Below are positions 1 through 10,321 of a stretch of DNA of 64,000 nucleotides, piece by piece. Positions within the stretch are counted from its first letter, which is position 1. Each line of letters starts with the position of its first letter. Source of the DNA: a bacterium (lineage in GTDB: Bacteria; Patescibacteriota; Gracilibacteria; Peribacterales; Peribacteraceae); the NCBI GenBank assembly GCA_029558515.1, contig JAKQEM010000042.1, positions 62,001 through 126,000 on the forward strand, given 5' to 3'. Made by a program: the position numbers and the translations under genes. A model generated the notes under the pieces. That model was given only the letters and a program-made list of their open reading frames with translations, searched no databases and was not told where the DNA came from.

Positions 1-730
1 GGACGATGAGCGTTCCCTCGCTCTTCTTCAGACAGAGTTCCACGGAATCGGCCAGTCGCGTGCGTTGCGGGTTGACACCCCCTTCCACCGCCTGCAGGTC
101 GTGGATCACCATGCGGTCGACCACGATCGCGATGGAGTGCGCCTTCTTCGGGTCCAGGGTGATTTCCTCATCCGTCGTCATGATCTGTCCGTCGACGCGC
201 ACGCGCACGAATCCCTCCCGCTTCACGGCGTCCAGAATTTTGATGTGCTCGCCCTTGCGCCCCTCGATGAGCGGTGCCAGGAGGTAAATCTTCCGTCCTT
301 CCGGCAATCCCGCGATGGTCTCCACCATCTGGCTGGCGGACTGCCGCTGCAGGATCGTTCCGCATATCGTGCAGTGAACGCGACCGACCTTGGCCCAGAG
401 CAGACGCATGTAGTCGTAGATTTCCGTCACCGTGCCCACGGTGGAGCGCGGGTTTCTTGGCGCAGTTTTTTGATCAATGGAAATGGCTGGAGAAAGCCCT
501 TCGATCGACTCCACCTCCGGTTTTTCCATTTGCGCGATGAACTGCCGTGCATAGGCCGACAAGCTCTCCACGTACCGCCTCTGCCCCTCCGCGAAGATCG
601 TATCGAACGCCAGCGTCGATTTGCCCGACCCCGAGACGCCCGTGATCACTGTCAGTTTGTTTCTGGGAATGGTGACGTCGATATTCTGCAGATTGTGCAT
701 TTTGGCTCCTTTGACGATGATATGGTCCAT
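1..730 (-). CDS. uvrA: Excinuclease ABC subunit A, N-terminal part (runs off window edge)
   Basis: Reverse-strand translation from ATG at 730 reads [64 protein letters not shown]..., the UvrA N-terminus with Walker A; no stop before position 1. Confidence 0.95.
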   Translation of the reverse strand, partial: MDHIIVKGAKMHNLQNIDVTIPRNKLTVITGVSGSGKSTLAFDTIFAEGQRRYVESLSAYARQFIAQMEKPEVESIEGLSPAISIDQKTAPRNPRSTVGTVTEIYDYMRLLWAKVGRVHCTICGTILQRQSASQMVETIAGLPEGRKIYLLAPLIEGRKGEHIKILDAVKREGFVRVRVDGQIMTTDEEITLDPKKAHSIAIVVDRMVIHDLQAVEGGVNPQRTRLADSVELCLKKSEGTLIV

Positions 731-864
731 AGAGGAGGGCAGAAAGGGAAGAAAAGGCAGGAAGGGCGGCAACGTACTCATCACTCATGACTCAACACCC
801 ATCACTACAGAAAAACGCCCCGCCGGGCGCGGGCGCGAGCACCGAGCTTACTGATTTTTAGGCT

Positions 865-1506
865 TTGTGTAAAGGGTTGAGGTGGGGAAGTTGGACAGCA
901 ATAGTATGCAACTATACGATTCTCTTCGTGCAGTCGCCCCTCTCTCAACATAATGCCCGCGTACGCTTTTCCTTCCCATTATTTATAGTAATGATGATAG
1001 CTGGACTATTGCCTGCTTTGGTTTTTTCAGTATTTGGATATCTTCTGTATGCTCTGGCGATTGCACCGATTTTTGGATTTTCGGCTCCATTGGAAGGGGC
1101 CATTCCATCCATGCAGCAGGTTTGGAATGTCGTGCTATGTATTCTGGCGGTGGATGTGCTTTTCGTCGTGAAGTCTCTGATGGCCGTTCGGCGCAATGGC
1201 ATCTTACTGCACGCTGATCATTTGGTGTTGCGTAGGGGCATAGGAGTGACATTCGGATGTAAGGTTTCCTATCGTTCGATTTTGTATAAAGATATTTTGC
1301 GCATGCGTATTCGTACATGGAAGATGGTCCATCCGGCGCACTGCGCTGAGGTGAGATTTCTCGTTCAAAGAAAAAATGGATCATTTGAACGTTTGACTAT
1401 CGATAATATCGAACATCCTACGGAACTGAAGCGATGGATTGAAGAAAAACGCAAGCAATGCAACGCTGCATCCGACGGCGTGACGGATCTGGATTTCATG
1501 CGGTAG
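865..1506 (+). CDS. Membrane protein, possibly bacterial PH-like domain
   Basis: ORF with two hydrophobic segments then a basic beta-rich region (HADHLVLRRGIGVTFGCKVSYRSILYKDILRM); exact start uncertain. Confidence 0.4.
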   Translation: MCKGLRWGSWTAIVCNYTILFVQSPLSQHNARVRFSFPLFIVMMIAGLLPALVFSVFGYLLYALAIAPIFGFSAPLEGAIPSMQQVWNVVLCILAVDVLFVVKSLMAVRRNGILLHADHLVLRRGIGVTFGCKVSYRSILYKDILRMRIRTWKMVHPAHCAEVRFLVQRKNGSFERLTIDNIEHPTELKRWIEEKRKQCNAASDGVTDLDFMR

Positions 1507-1779
1507 AGAGGAAAATCGGATCACCGCTCCGTCAGCACCGCCTTACTGCTCATGCAATGAGAAGCTCGCCCAGTGTTCGAGTGACGATGCGTTGGAATTG
1601 TCCGAAGAGAAAGCGGATGTGTGCTTGGGTGAGGAACAGTGTCACCTTCGGATTGAGGACGTTGGTCAGGAAGCTCATTCCAATTACAGCAGGCAAGACA
1701 ATATCTCTACCCTGATGTCGTTCTTGCAGTTGCAGAGAAGACGAGAGTGATGTGTGCCAAAGGTATGGTCGCGGCAATG

Positions 1780-2454
1780 TTACGAAATACTGTGTTCTCC
1801 GGTTTCTTCCATATATTCAAGCCTTGTTTTGTCCTCCTTTATAAGAGTCACAATTTGCAGAGCCAGTGCTTCCGGAGCGATCATGCGTTGTTCCTTTTCT
1901 TTGAGCGCCGCTCCCTTGACGCCGTGGCGGGCGAGCGGTGTATCGGTGGGGCCGGGGTAGAGACGTTTGACGGCGTACTGCGGATACCGTTGTGCAAAGA
2001 AATCCAACATGCGATCGGCGCAGATTTTGGCAAGCGCGTAGAGCGCGGGATCCTCCGGCGGCGTGAGCGCGTGGCGCGAGAGCATCTGGACGACGGTGGT
2101 ATGCGGCGCGAAGCGGGGGAGCGTGTGCTTCAGCATCAACCAGGAACCTTTCACATGGACGTTCATCAGCGCGTCGAACTCTTCGGGGGTGGAATCAAAG
2201 AGAGTGCCGCGTCGCATGAGGCCCGCGTTATTGATCAGCATATCGATGGGTGCGTCGATGTGCGCGAGCGCATGATCGATGGATCGCGCATCGGTGATGT
2301 CTGCTTGGATCGTCGTGACGCCGGGACGAGAATCGGCCGGACGCAGGTCAAGTCCGAAGACATGCGCCCCCTCCGCTGCAAGCAGTGTTGCGAGCGCCGA
2401 TCCGATGCCGCTGCCGCTGCCGGTGAGGAGGATGGTTTTCCCCCGCAGTTCCAT
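1780..2454 (-). CDS. Short-chain dehydrogenase/reductase (SDR) family protein
   Basis: TGSGSGIG cofactor motif and NNAG motif. Confidence 0.9.
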   Translation of the reverse strand: MELRGKTILLTGSGSGIGSALATLLAAEGAHVFGLDLRPADSRPGVTTIQADITDARSIDHALAHIDAPIDMLINNAGLMRRGTLFDSTPEEFDALMNVHVKGSWLMLKHTLPRFAPHTTVVQMLSRHALTPPEDPALYALAKICADRMLDFFAQRYPQYAVKRLYPGPTDTPLARHGVKGAALKEKEQRMIAPEALALQIVTLIKEDKTRLEYMEETGEHSIS

Positions 2455-2592
2455 GGTCGGAAGTATACGCGCCGTTTCCGGTCATGCCAGCGGGATACCT
2501 GAGGCGCCGCATGGGGAAGGAAGATGCCTTTCTGGCTTCTTGCCAAGTTGAAAGAGTATGCTTGCGTCCACGTCTCATTCTGTACATTGCTT

Positions 2593-3105
2593 ATGATGAT
2601 CGAACTCTCAGAAGAGGAATTCCAAAGCCTGCTCGCGCTCGTTTCCATCGGGGAGCGGGTGATGAACGATTGGACGCCGGAACAGCAGTGGAGCTCCGAG
2701 CAGCGCCGCAGCGCTCAGTTGCTCGTGGACCTCTGCGAACGGGCGCCTTCCGGTCGCGCCGCGCATCTGGTGGCGCAGGAACCGGATACGGGTGAGTGGG
2801 TGCCGTCACGCAGGCTGGAAGACGAGACCGACCGGGTGCTTGGCTACTATGATGAGGAGATTTTTTGGGATCAGCTCGTCACGCGATTCGCGCGCAGAGA
2901 TCTGCTGGCGGAGTACGGGGAGGAAGCGTTGAGCCGTCTTGCTTCCGGGCATCGTCGACAGGCGGAGGAAGCGATGATCGAGTACTACGAGCGTGAAGTG
3001 GACCGCCACGGCATCGCCCGCATGATCGTTGCGGAGGAGAAGCGCCCCGCCATGGGATCGCAGCAATGGCACAATCCGCCCGCCGCATCCAGCGAAAAAG
3101 TGTAA
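2593..3105 (+). CDS. Hypothetical protein
   Basis: ORF, internal ATG chosen (MIELSEEEFQSLLALV...); no family recognised. Confidence 0.5.
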   Translation: MMIELSEEEFQSLLALVSIGERVMNDWTPEQQWSSEQRRSAQLLVDLCERAPSGRAAHLVAQEPDTGEWVPSRRLEDETDRVLGYYDEEIFWDQLVTRFARRDLLAEYGEEALSRLASGHRRQAEEAMIEYYEREVDRHGIARMIVAEEKRPAMGSQQWHNPPAASSEKV

Positions 3106-3163
3106 CGGACTCTTGAGGTGTGCGCAGAGCTTTGTAGCATCGGGGGGTTCCCCCCTTTGTTCC

Positions 3164-4507
3164 ATGCGCTCCGTCCGTTTCGCTACTTCGATGGTTCTTG
3201 CTCTGCTGATGATCGCCCCTGCGCAAGCGGCGCTCTTTTCCGATGTGCCGGCAGACTTTCCCTTCGCGCCGCACATCGAGGCACTTGCGCAGCGCACCAT
3301 CGTTCGGGGGAATCCGGATCGAACGTTCCGTCCTGCGTCGGCCGTGAATCGCGCAGAGATGCTGACGCTCCTCTACCGTGCGACGGAGCGTTCACCTGTG
3401 GATACGGAGACCGGTTGTTTCAAAGATGTGGAGCGGGGAAGCTGGTATGAAACGGTGGTGTGTGACGCCGCTCTGCAGGGGTATGTCTCCGGGTATCCGG
3501 ACAAGACGTTTCGTCCTGAGCAGAGCGTCAACCGCATGGAGGCATTGAAGATGTTGCATACGGTGCTGGGGTTTGATCACCCCACGGACATTCCGCCCGC
3601 CATCGGAGCAAGGTACGCTGATATTGATTTGAGTGCCTGGTACGCGCCGTACGTCGCGAGTGCTTTTTTGCGCCGGGTGATTCCCATCGCCGGACAGGAG
3701 GGGCCGCACTTCGAACCCGGTCTGCCGCTCACGCGCGGGGAGGCGGCCGCCTACATCGCACACGCACTGCAGGTGCCGTTGCCCGACGGGCAAACGGACG
3801 AATCATCCGCCGCGAGTGAGGGCACGAGCACATCGTCCGTGACGGGACAATCGTCCTCCGGTCCGTCGACGGGCACGGCAGAACTTTCCTTCCCTTTTCG
3901 CGACGCGGGGACGTTCATCGGACGGACTGCGCGCATCATTCGATTCACGTTGCGGCGGCCGGTGGTGACGGAGTTGCGAGCGACGGTGGAACCGGGGCGC
4001 GGCAAGCCGGGTCTGACATGCAGACTCTTTCGCATGGGCGGGAGTACCGACTTTTCCAGCGAGTACTACCGGGGATACGTTGCCGGCAATGTCTGCGTCA
4101 TCCGCGCGTCGCTCGACGCCTCGGACTATCAATTGGAAATCCGACCGAATGAAGAAAATGCATCGTTCGAGATCACGGGAACAACGGTGAGCGGCGATGG
4201 CAACGATGGGTTTCGCGAGGCACGCGCCATCGGTGTCGGTGCGTCTCAAAGCGGCGTCATCGAGGCGGAAGACATTGCGGACTGGTACGCGTTCACGCTG
4301 AATCGTCCGCAGACGCTCACTGTGAAAATGGCTGAGGAAAGCGACGTATCTTGCATCGTGTACGCGATGGAAGACGTCGACCTCTTCGGATTTGTCGAGC
4401 CGCGATGCGACAGTGCGTACGACTATCCGCGCGGGCGCTACGTCATCGGCGTGCAGCGCAAGGACGGACGAGACGGAGTGCGAACGTATGGTATCGGTCT
4501 TCGCTGA
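3164..4507 (+). CDS. Secreted S-layer homology (SLH) domain protein with PPC-like C-terminal region
   Basis: Signal peptide MRSVRFATSMVLALLMIAPAQA; SLH repeats (FSDVPADFPFAPHIEALAQRTIVRGNPDRTFRPASAVNRAEML; CDAALQGYVSGYPDKTFRPEQSVNRMEALKML); C-term GVIEAEDIADWYAFTL. Confidence 0.85.
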   Translation: MRSVRFATSMVLALLMIAPAQAALFSDVPADFPFAPHIEALAQRTIVRGNPDRTFRPASAVNRAEMLTLLYRATERSPVDTETGCFKDVERGSWYETVVCDAALQGYVSGYPDKTFRPEQSVNRMEALKMLHTVLGFDHPTDIPPAIGARYADIDLSAWYAPYVASAFLRRVIPIAGQEGPHFEPGLPLTRGEAAAYIAHALQVPLPDGQTDESSAASEGTSTSSVTGQSSSGPSTGTAELSFPFRDAGTFIGRTARIIRFTLRRPVVTELRATVEPGRGKPGLTCRLFRMGGSTDFSSEYYRGYVAGNVCVIRASLDASDYQLEIRPNEENASFEITGTTVSGDGNDGFREARAIGVGASQSGVIEAEDIADWYAFTLNRPQTLTVKMAEESDVSCIVYAMEDVDLFGFVEPRCDSAYDYPRGRYVIGVQRKDGRDGVRTYGIGLR

Positions 4508-4638
4508 GCGTCGTTTTCTGAACACATGCGATGTTCATCACATCACATTTCGAGACGAAAATCTTTACCATTCACTTTCCATACAATGCAAATCACTTAC
4601 AATGATTTCCATATCTTATTTCTTTCCCAACCATTCCC

Positions 4639-4761
4639 ATGGTCAAGAAGAAGAAAACAGTGAAGAAGGCTGCGAGGAAGCCGGCGAAGAGGACGGCGAA
4701 GAAGGCTGCGAGGAAGCCGGCCGCCCGCAAGGCGAAGAAGACGGCGAAGAGAAGGAAGTAA
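4639..4761 (+). CDS. Small Lys/Ala/Arg-rich histone-H1-like peptide (40 aa)
   Basis: ATG...TAA reading MVKKKKTVKKAARKPAKRTAKKAARKPAARKAKKTAKRRK; below the ORF-track cutoff; followed by a rho-independent terminator. Confidence 0.65.
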   Translation: MVKKKKTVKKAARKPAKRTAKKAARKPAARKAKKTAKRRK

Positions 4762-4785
4762 ATCAGTGAGCTCACTGGAAGACGG

Positions 4786-4816
4786 CGCCCCCAAGTGGGG
4801 GCGTTGTTTTTTTGCT
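4786..4816 (+). terminator. Rho-independent terminator
   Basis: CGCCCCC aagt GGGGGCG stem followed by ttgtttttttt. Confidence 0.75.
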
Positions 4817-4889
4817 GCGCGGTTCGCCATGCTCATTCTGTTTATCAGTGGCAGATGCGCATCGACAGATCTATCGGAATTGGCTTATC

Positions 4890-7502
4890 CTAGCTCTTTC
4901 TCCCGGATGAGACCCCCTTCCTCTTTCTCTCGTTGCTCTTGCGCGCAATGGTCATGTCGCCGTTCGATGCATCGATGCAAACGTGATCACCCTCCGCAAT
5001 GTTTCCTGCGATGATTTGCAGAGAGAGCTCATCCAGTATCAGTTCCTGTATGACGCGCTTGAGGGGGCGTGCGCCGTAGTCCGGATCGTAGCCGCGGGTC
5101 GCAAGCAGACTGTGCGCGGCGGGCGTGAGATCGATGGTGATAGATTTTTCCGCCAGCCGACGAGTGAGACGCGCGACTTGCAGCGTGACGATCTCAGCGA
5201 TGTCTTCCTGCGAGAGCGGCTGGAAGATGATGACGTCATCGATGCGGTTGAGAAACTCGGGATGGAACGTCCGCCGTAGCAGCGTGTCCACCGCTTCCGT
5301 CTGCAGCACTTTCTGTCCCGCGAGTTTCGCGATGTCGCCGCTCCCCAGGTTGCTCGTCATGATGAAGATCGTGTTCTTGCAATCGACGGTGCGTCCCTTG
5401 CCGTCCGTGAGGCGGCCTTCATCCAGTACCTGCAGGAGAATGTGAAAGACGTCCGGATGCGCTTTCTCGATTTCATCCAGCAGAATCACCGAGTATGGGT
5501 GTCGCCGGATGGCTTCCGTCAGCTGTCCTCCTTCTTCATACCCCACGTACCCCGGCGGAGCGCCCAGAAGGCGTGCGACCGCGTGACGTTCCATGTACTC
5601 GGACATGTCGATGCGGATCATGAGACGTTCGTCATTGAAGAGGAACTCGGCGAGCGCCTTGGCCAGTTCCGTTTTTCCCACCCCCGTCGGTCCCAGAAAG
5701 AGGAAGGATCCGATGGGGCGGCCTTCTTCCTGGATGCCTGCGCGCGATCTGCGCACGGCGCTGCTCACCGCTTTGATCGCTTCGCACTGTCCCACCACCC
5801 GCTCCGAAAGATGTTTCTCCAAATCCGCGAGTTTGCTGCGCTCTTCCGTGAGGAGTCTGGTCACGGGAATGCCGGTCCAGCGGGCGACCCTGCGCGCGAT
5901 ATCCTCCTCCGTTACTTCTTCGGTCAGGAAACGGCTCGTCTTCTGCAGTGCGTCCAGTTCCTCCTTGGCCTTCTGCACGCTCTTCTCTTGTTCGGGGATG
6001 AGTCCGTAGCGGATCTCCGCCACCCGCTGGAAGTCGCCCGTGCGTTCGGCTTGCTGCGCTTCTTCCTTCAAACGATCGATCTCCGCATGCGTCGATTTGA
6101 GCGCATCGATGACGCTCTTCTCGCTGTTCCATTGCAATTCCATGCGGCGATGCCGTTCTTCGAGATCGGACAATTCCTTCTCACCGTCCTCCAGACGTTT
6201 CTTCGACGCCTCATCCTGTTCCTTCTTCAGCGCTTCCCGTTCGACCGTCAGTTGGCGGATATGGCGTTCCAATTGATCGAGCTCCGTCGGTTTGCTGTCC
6301 ATTTCGATGCGCAGCGCGGAGGCCGCCTCGTCCATGAGATCGATTGCCTTGTCCGGCAAAAAACGATCGCCGATGTATCGGTCGGAAAGAGTGACCGCTG
6401 CCACGACCGCAGCGTCGCGAATGCGCACACCGTGATGGACTTCGTACTTCTCCTTGATGCCGCGCAGAATCGAGATCGCGTCCTTCACGGACGGCTCGTC
6501 CACCTGCACCGGTTGGAAACGGCGTTCAAAAGCCGCGTCTTTCTCGATGTGCAGGCGGTACTCCTTCAGCGTCGTGGCGCCGATGGTACGGAGTTGTCCT
6601 CTGGCCAGCGCAGGCTTCAGAAGATTGCCCGCATCGACCGCCCCTTCCGCGCCACCCGCACCGACGATGGTATGCAGTTCGTCGATGAACAGAATGATGG
6701 ACCCCGCCGACGTTTCGACTTCCTTGATGAGCGCCTTCAAGCGATCTTCAAATTCACCGCGGTACTTTGCCCCCGCGATCATCGCGCCCAAATCAAGCCC
6801 CAGGATGCGTTTGCCCTTGAGTGTTTCGGGGACGTCTCCCTCGATGATCTTGCGCGCGAGTCCTTCCACGATGGCGGTCTTTCCCACGCCGGGCTCACCC
6901 ACCAGGACCGGATTATTCTTCGTGCGGCGTGAGAGAATCTGCATGATGCGTCGGATTTCCTCGTCGCGCCCGATCACAGGATCCGTTTTACCGTCGCGAG
7001 CCATTTGGGTGAAATCAATCGTGTACTTCTGCAGCGTCTGGTACTTTCCCTCGGGATTCGGATCGGTGACATGTTGGCTTCCGCGGAGAGTGCGGAGCGC
7101 GCCCAGCACGTCTTTCCCCCCGATCTGCAGCAGGTCCCGCACGGTCGCAATCGTCAGCAATCCCAGGAACAGATGTTCCGCGGAAACGTACGCGTCCTCC
7201 ATCTTCTTCGCTTCCTTCTCCGCGCGGTCGAGCGCGTCCTTCAGTTCCGGCGCGAGGTAGGGTTGCCCGCCGCCTCCCTCCACGGAAGGAAGAGCGGCTA
7301 TTTTCTCCCGCGTCGATCGAAGCGCCGCCGCCGGGTCTACTTGGAGTTGCGTCAGCAGCGCCGGAACGATGCCGTCTGCTTGGGAGAGGAGCGCTGCAAG
7401 GAGGTGAAGCGGCGAGAGCGCCTGTTGCCCGCGGGACTTTGCGATGTCGAGAGCGTCCTGCATGCCCTCTGCGGCTTTGGTGGTGAATCGATCCACATTC
7501 AT
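4890..7502 (-). CDS. clpB: ATP-dependent chaperone ClpB
   Basis: Two AAA+ domains ([34 protein letters not shown]), ClpN domain, coiled-coil M domain. Confidence 0.98.
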   Translation of the reverse strand: MNVDRFTTKAAEGMQDALDIAKSRGQQALSPLHLLAALLSQADGIVPALLTQLQVDPAAALRSTREKIAALPSVEGGGGQPYLAPELKDALDRAEKEAKKMEDAYVSAEHLFLGLLTIATVRDLLQIGGKDVLGALRTLRGSQHVTDPNPEGKYQTLQKYTIDFTQMARDGKTDPVIGRDEEIRRIMQILSRRTKNNPVLVGEPGVGKTAIVEGLARKIIEGDVPETLKGKRILGLDLGAMIAGAKYRGEFEDRLKALIKEVETSAGSIILFIDELHTIVGAGGAEGAVDAGNLLKPALARGQLRTIGATTLKEYRLHIEKDAAFERRFQPVQVDEPSVKDAISILRGIKEKYEVHHGVRIRDAAVVAAVTLSDRYIGDRFLPDKAIDLMDEAASALRIEMDSKPTELDQLERHIRQLTVEREALKKEQDEASKKRLEDGEKELSDLEERHRRMELQWNSEKSVIDALKSTHAEIDRLKEEAQQAERTGDFQRVAEIRYGLIPEQEKSVQKAKEELDALQKTSRFLTEEVTEEDIARRVARWTGIPVTRLLTEERSKLADLEKHLSERVVGQCEAIKAVSSAVRRSRAGIQEEGRPIGSFLFLGPTGVGKTELAKALAEFLFNDERLMIRIDMSEYMERHAVARLLGAPPGYVGYEEGGQLTEAIRRHPYSVILLDEIEKAHPDVFHILLQVLDEGRLTDGKGRTVDCKNTIFIMTSNLGSGDIAKLAGQKVLQTEAVDTLLRRTFHPEFLNRIDDVIIFQPLSQEDIAEIVTLQVARLTRRLAEKSITIDLTPAAHSLLATRGYDPDYGARPLKRVIQELILDELSLQIIAGNIAEGDHVCIDASNGDMTIARKSNERKRKGVSSGRKS

Positions 7503-7597
7503 GGAGTTTCTTGGAAATTATCACTCGGAAGTATAGAGTGATAGAATGGATGCGTCAATGTATCTATGATGCGGGTTTGGCTATACTGGCTTTGCCC

Positions 7598-7673
7598 GCC
7601 CGCGTAGCTCAGTGGATAGAGCGACTGGCTTCGAACCAGTAGGCCGTGGGTTCAATTCCTGCCGCGGGCACCA
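7598..7673 (+). tRNA. tRNA-Arg (anticodon TCG)
   Basis: Cloverleaf: acceptor GCCCGCG/CGCGGGC, anticodon loop CTTCGAA, T-arm GGTTCAATTCC, encoded CCA. Confidence 0.95.
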
Positions 7674-7839
7674 TTCGATTCGCTCCTCACTTCGTTCGTC
7701 GCTCACTCTTGGTACACCACGGTAAAAACTGCATGCGAATCGAATGAAAGCGAGCAAAGCGCCGCAGCGCGAGAGGATCCAAGAATAGGGAGGAAGGCAT
7801 GGTTATGTGTGATCACTTTCGTGTATACTGGCGTCTCCC

Positions 7840-8211
7840 ATGCGGTTTACGCTTCTCGTCACCCTCGGCCTGTACGCCACGCTCGGTTCGCTCTGCCCCA
7901 TGCACATGGAAGCTGCGACGCTGCAACGGGAATCACACATTGCGGTGAGAACGGCGATGGATCATGCGGCCGTCATGCACGGAGAGTCGGCTGCCGCGCA
8001 CACGGATTGCGGGGAGGAGGATCACTGTACGCTGGGGGAAAGAGTGGATGGTGCACACTCGTACGCCGCGGAGGAGACATCGGTCGTTTGCATGGATGTC
8101 GCTGCAAGCGACACTGCAATCGTCGTGCCTTGGTTTGAAGAGGAGAGAATGAGAAAAGGAGAGCGTCCGCCACCGCTTCCGGCGTTAACGACAGTGGTCC
8201 TGCGGCTGTAG
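7840..8211 (+). CDS. Small putative secreted His/Cys-containing protein
   Basis: N-terminal hydrophobic signal-like segment; directly upstream of copper genes; no family recognised. Confidence 0.5.
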   Translation: MRFTLLVTLGLYATLGSLCPMHMEAATLQRESHIAVRTAMDHAAVMHGESAAAHTDCGEEDHCTLGERVDGAHSYAAEETSVVCMDVAASDTAIVVPWFEEERMRKGERPPPLPALTTVVLRL

Positions 8212-8282
8212 AGAGTGCGAGACGGTCTCGCAGTCGGATGTGTTCCGATTTGCATATTTTTGCATTCTTCCCACTCTCATCC

Positions 8283-9644
8283 ATGTCACATTCTTCCTCC
8301 GATTGTCACGCTTCCCTGCGGATCGCGGGGATGACGTGCGGCAGCTGCGAGCTGCTCTTAGAGCGCAAGCTCAAAACCATCCCCGGTATTCTGTCCGTGA
8401 ACGTCAATCACAAGACGGGCAAAGCAACGTTCAGGGCGGACCCGCGGAACCTGCCTTCCGAAGACGCCATTGTCTCCGTCATCCGCGCAGCGGGATATGC
8501 CATCGCGGAAGAGGATGCTCCCACCGTTGCGAGTGTCGCTCCCGCCCAACGCAAGTGGATGGAGATCGGTGCATCGCTGCTCATCATCTATGCCCTCTAC
8601 ACCATTTTGAAAGCGTACGACGTGGTATCACTCGCTCCGTCCACGACGGACGCGTTGTCCTGGGGCGGTGTGCTTCTCATCGGACTCATCGCCGGCACCA
8701 GCAGTTGTCTCGCTGTTACGGGCGGATTACTCCTTTCCATGGCCGCCAAGTATAATGAAGTTTATCAAGGGGAAAATGCCTGGCAGAAATTTGTGCCGCT
8801 CCTGCAGTTCAATATCGGGCGCCTCGTTTCGTACTTCGTTCTTGGGGGATTCGTGGGATTGCTGGGTTCGTCCATTGCGCTGAGCACGAAAGCAACCGGC
8901 TACATGAGCATCGTCGTGGCGCTCATCATGCTGTACCTCGCCCTCACCATTCTCAATATTGTGCCAAAGGGCAGCCTGCCGATTCATCCGCCGAAAAAGC
9001 TGTCTCACTGGATTGCAGGTCTGTCCGAGAGTCGTCATCCCGCCGCGCCGTTTGCATTGGGTGCGATGACCTTCTTTCTGCCGTGCGGATTCACGCAATC
9101 ATTGCAACTTGCCGCTTTGGCATCAGGCAGTTTCCTCACCGGCGCACTTACCATGGGAATCTTCGCATTGGGCACGCTGCCCGCATTGCTTGGGATCAGC
9201 GCCATATCGTCCACGGCGCGCGGTTCATTCTCTCGTCTCTTCCTTCACTTTTCAGGGACGCTGGTCCTGGTGCTGGCTCTGTTCAATTTGCAGAGTGGCA
9301 TCGCGCTCGCGGGCATTGATTTCTCCGCGATTCTCTCCGGACCGCCGCAAGTGGCAGGATCCGCTCCCGACATTGTTAGCGGCGTGCAGGAAGTGGCCAT
9401 GAAGGTCAGTGCGTACGGCTACGAGCCGAGTAATCTCACCATTCAAGCAGGTGTACCCGTCCGTTGGGTCGTCGACGGTTCCAACGCCAGTGGCTGCACC
9501 AGTTCCATCGTCATCCCCGATCTGCGCATTTCCAAGATCCTCACCCGCGGCGAGAATATCATTGAGTTCACCGCGCCGAAGAAAGGGAACCTTGCCTTCA
9601 GCTGCGGCATGGGCATGGTGCGCGGACGATTTACCGTCCTCTGA
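8283..9644 (+). CDS. Heavy-metal-associated (HMA) domain + SafE/DsbD-like membrane domain + cupredoxin-like domain fusion
   Basis: GMTCGSCE HMA motif; multi-TM region with FFLPCGFTQSLQL; C-terminal beta domain ending FSCGMGMVRGRFTVL. Confidence 0.85.
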   Translation: MSHSSSDCHASLRIAGMTCGSCELLLERKLKTIPGILSVNVNHKTGKATFRADPRNLPSEDAIVSVIRAAGYAIAEEDAPTVASVAPAQRKWMEIGASLLIIYALYTILKAYDVVSLAPSTTDALSWGGVLLIGLIAGTSSCLAVTGGLLLSMAAKYNEVYQGENAWQKFVPLLQFNIGRLVSYFVLGGFVGLLGSSIALSTKATGYMSIVVALIMLYLALTILNIVPKGSLPIHPPKKLSHWIAGLSESRHPAAPFALGAMTFFLPCGFTQSLQLAALASGSFLTGALTMGIFALGTLPALLGISAISSTARGSFSRLFLHFSGTLVLVLALFNLQSGIALAGIDFSAILSGPPQVAGSAPDIVSGVQEVAMKVSAYGYEPSNLTIQAGVPVRWVVDGSNASGCTSSIVIPDLRISKILTRGENIIEFTAPKKGNLAFSCGMGMVRGRFTVL

Positions 9645-9699
9645 CACCGGACACGGTGTATCGTGTCCTTACAGTTACTTCTTTCCCTCCTCCTCCATC

Positions 9700-9858
9700 A
9701 TGGCTTCACTTGAATGGCGGTCCGATGCGACCGAAAAACAGCAACAGCATCCTTCGCCGACGCATCATTCGATTGCATCGGCCAAGACGGGTGATCCGTG
9801 GTTCCCTGCTGCGATGGGATTACTCGGATTGGTCATAGGGTATTTGATCGGATCTTGA
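9700..9858 (+). CDS. Small single-TM protein
   Basis: 52-aa ORF ending WFPAAMGLLGLVIGYLIGS, between copper genes. Confidence 0.4.
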   Translation: MASLEWRSDATEKQQQHPSPTHHSIASAKTGDPWFPAAMGLLGLVIGYLIGS

Positions 9859-9917
9859 AAAAATCATGTACGTGGGGCCGTGACAGTGTCGCGGCTCCAC
9901 AAAAAATCACATTGGTC

Positions 9918-9946
9918 TTGACCTATACCCTAGGTATAGGTATAAT
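9918..9946 (+). promoter_or_regulatory. csoR promoter with inverted-repeat operator in the spacer
   Basis: TTGACC (9918-9923), 17-bp spacer, TATAAT (9941-9946); CTATACC-cta-GGTATAG at 9923-9939. Confidence 0.7.
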
Positions 9947-9980
9947 GGTCAGGAATTCACATTTTCTCCCCCAATATTCT

Positions 9981-10253
9981 ATGAATCCCTCTCGCGAAAA
10001 ATCCCGCATTGCCGTCAAAAAGGCGACCAGTCTCCTGCAGAAGATTCAACACATGATTGAGGATGATCAGTACTGCATCGACATCATGCAGCAGAATCTG
10101 GCAGTCATCGGCTTACTCAAATCCGCGCACCAGTCCCTCATGGAGGGACATGTCGATCACTGCGTCAAAGCTGCGCTCGAAACGGGCAGTACTGCCAAGA
10201 AACAGCAGATGATCGATGAGATTCTGCGTGTATCGAAACTGGCGAATAAGTGA
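9981..10253 (+). CDS. csoR: CsoR/RcnR-family metal-sensing transcriptional repressor
   Basis: All-helical ~90 aa, KKATSLLQKIQHMIEDDQYCIDIMQQ ... VDHCVKAALETG; Cys/His/Cys ligand pattern; adjacent to copA. Confidence 0.9.
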   Translation: MNPSREKSRIAVKKATSLLQKIQHMIEDDQYCIDIMQQNLAVIGLLKSAHQSLMEGHVDHCVKAALETGSTAKKQQMIDEILRVSKLANK

Positions 10254-10321
10254 GAAAGACGTAAGACAAAAGACATAAGACAAACGATCAGTATCCGGTA
10301 TCCATTTTCCCCCTTCCCCCT

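Noticed and set aside
65-790. 241-aa + strand ORF
   Set aside because: Antisense to the uvrA N-terminus.
4392-4769. 125-aa ORF with Glu-rich tail (EEENSEEGCEEAGEEDGEE...)
   Set aside because: Out-of-frame reading of the Lys/Ala-rich peptide gene; the 40-aa frame with ATG and terminator is more credible.
5442-6932. Long + strand ORF (496 aa)
   Set aside because: Antisense to clpB; composition is the mirror of a clear ClpB CDS.
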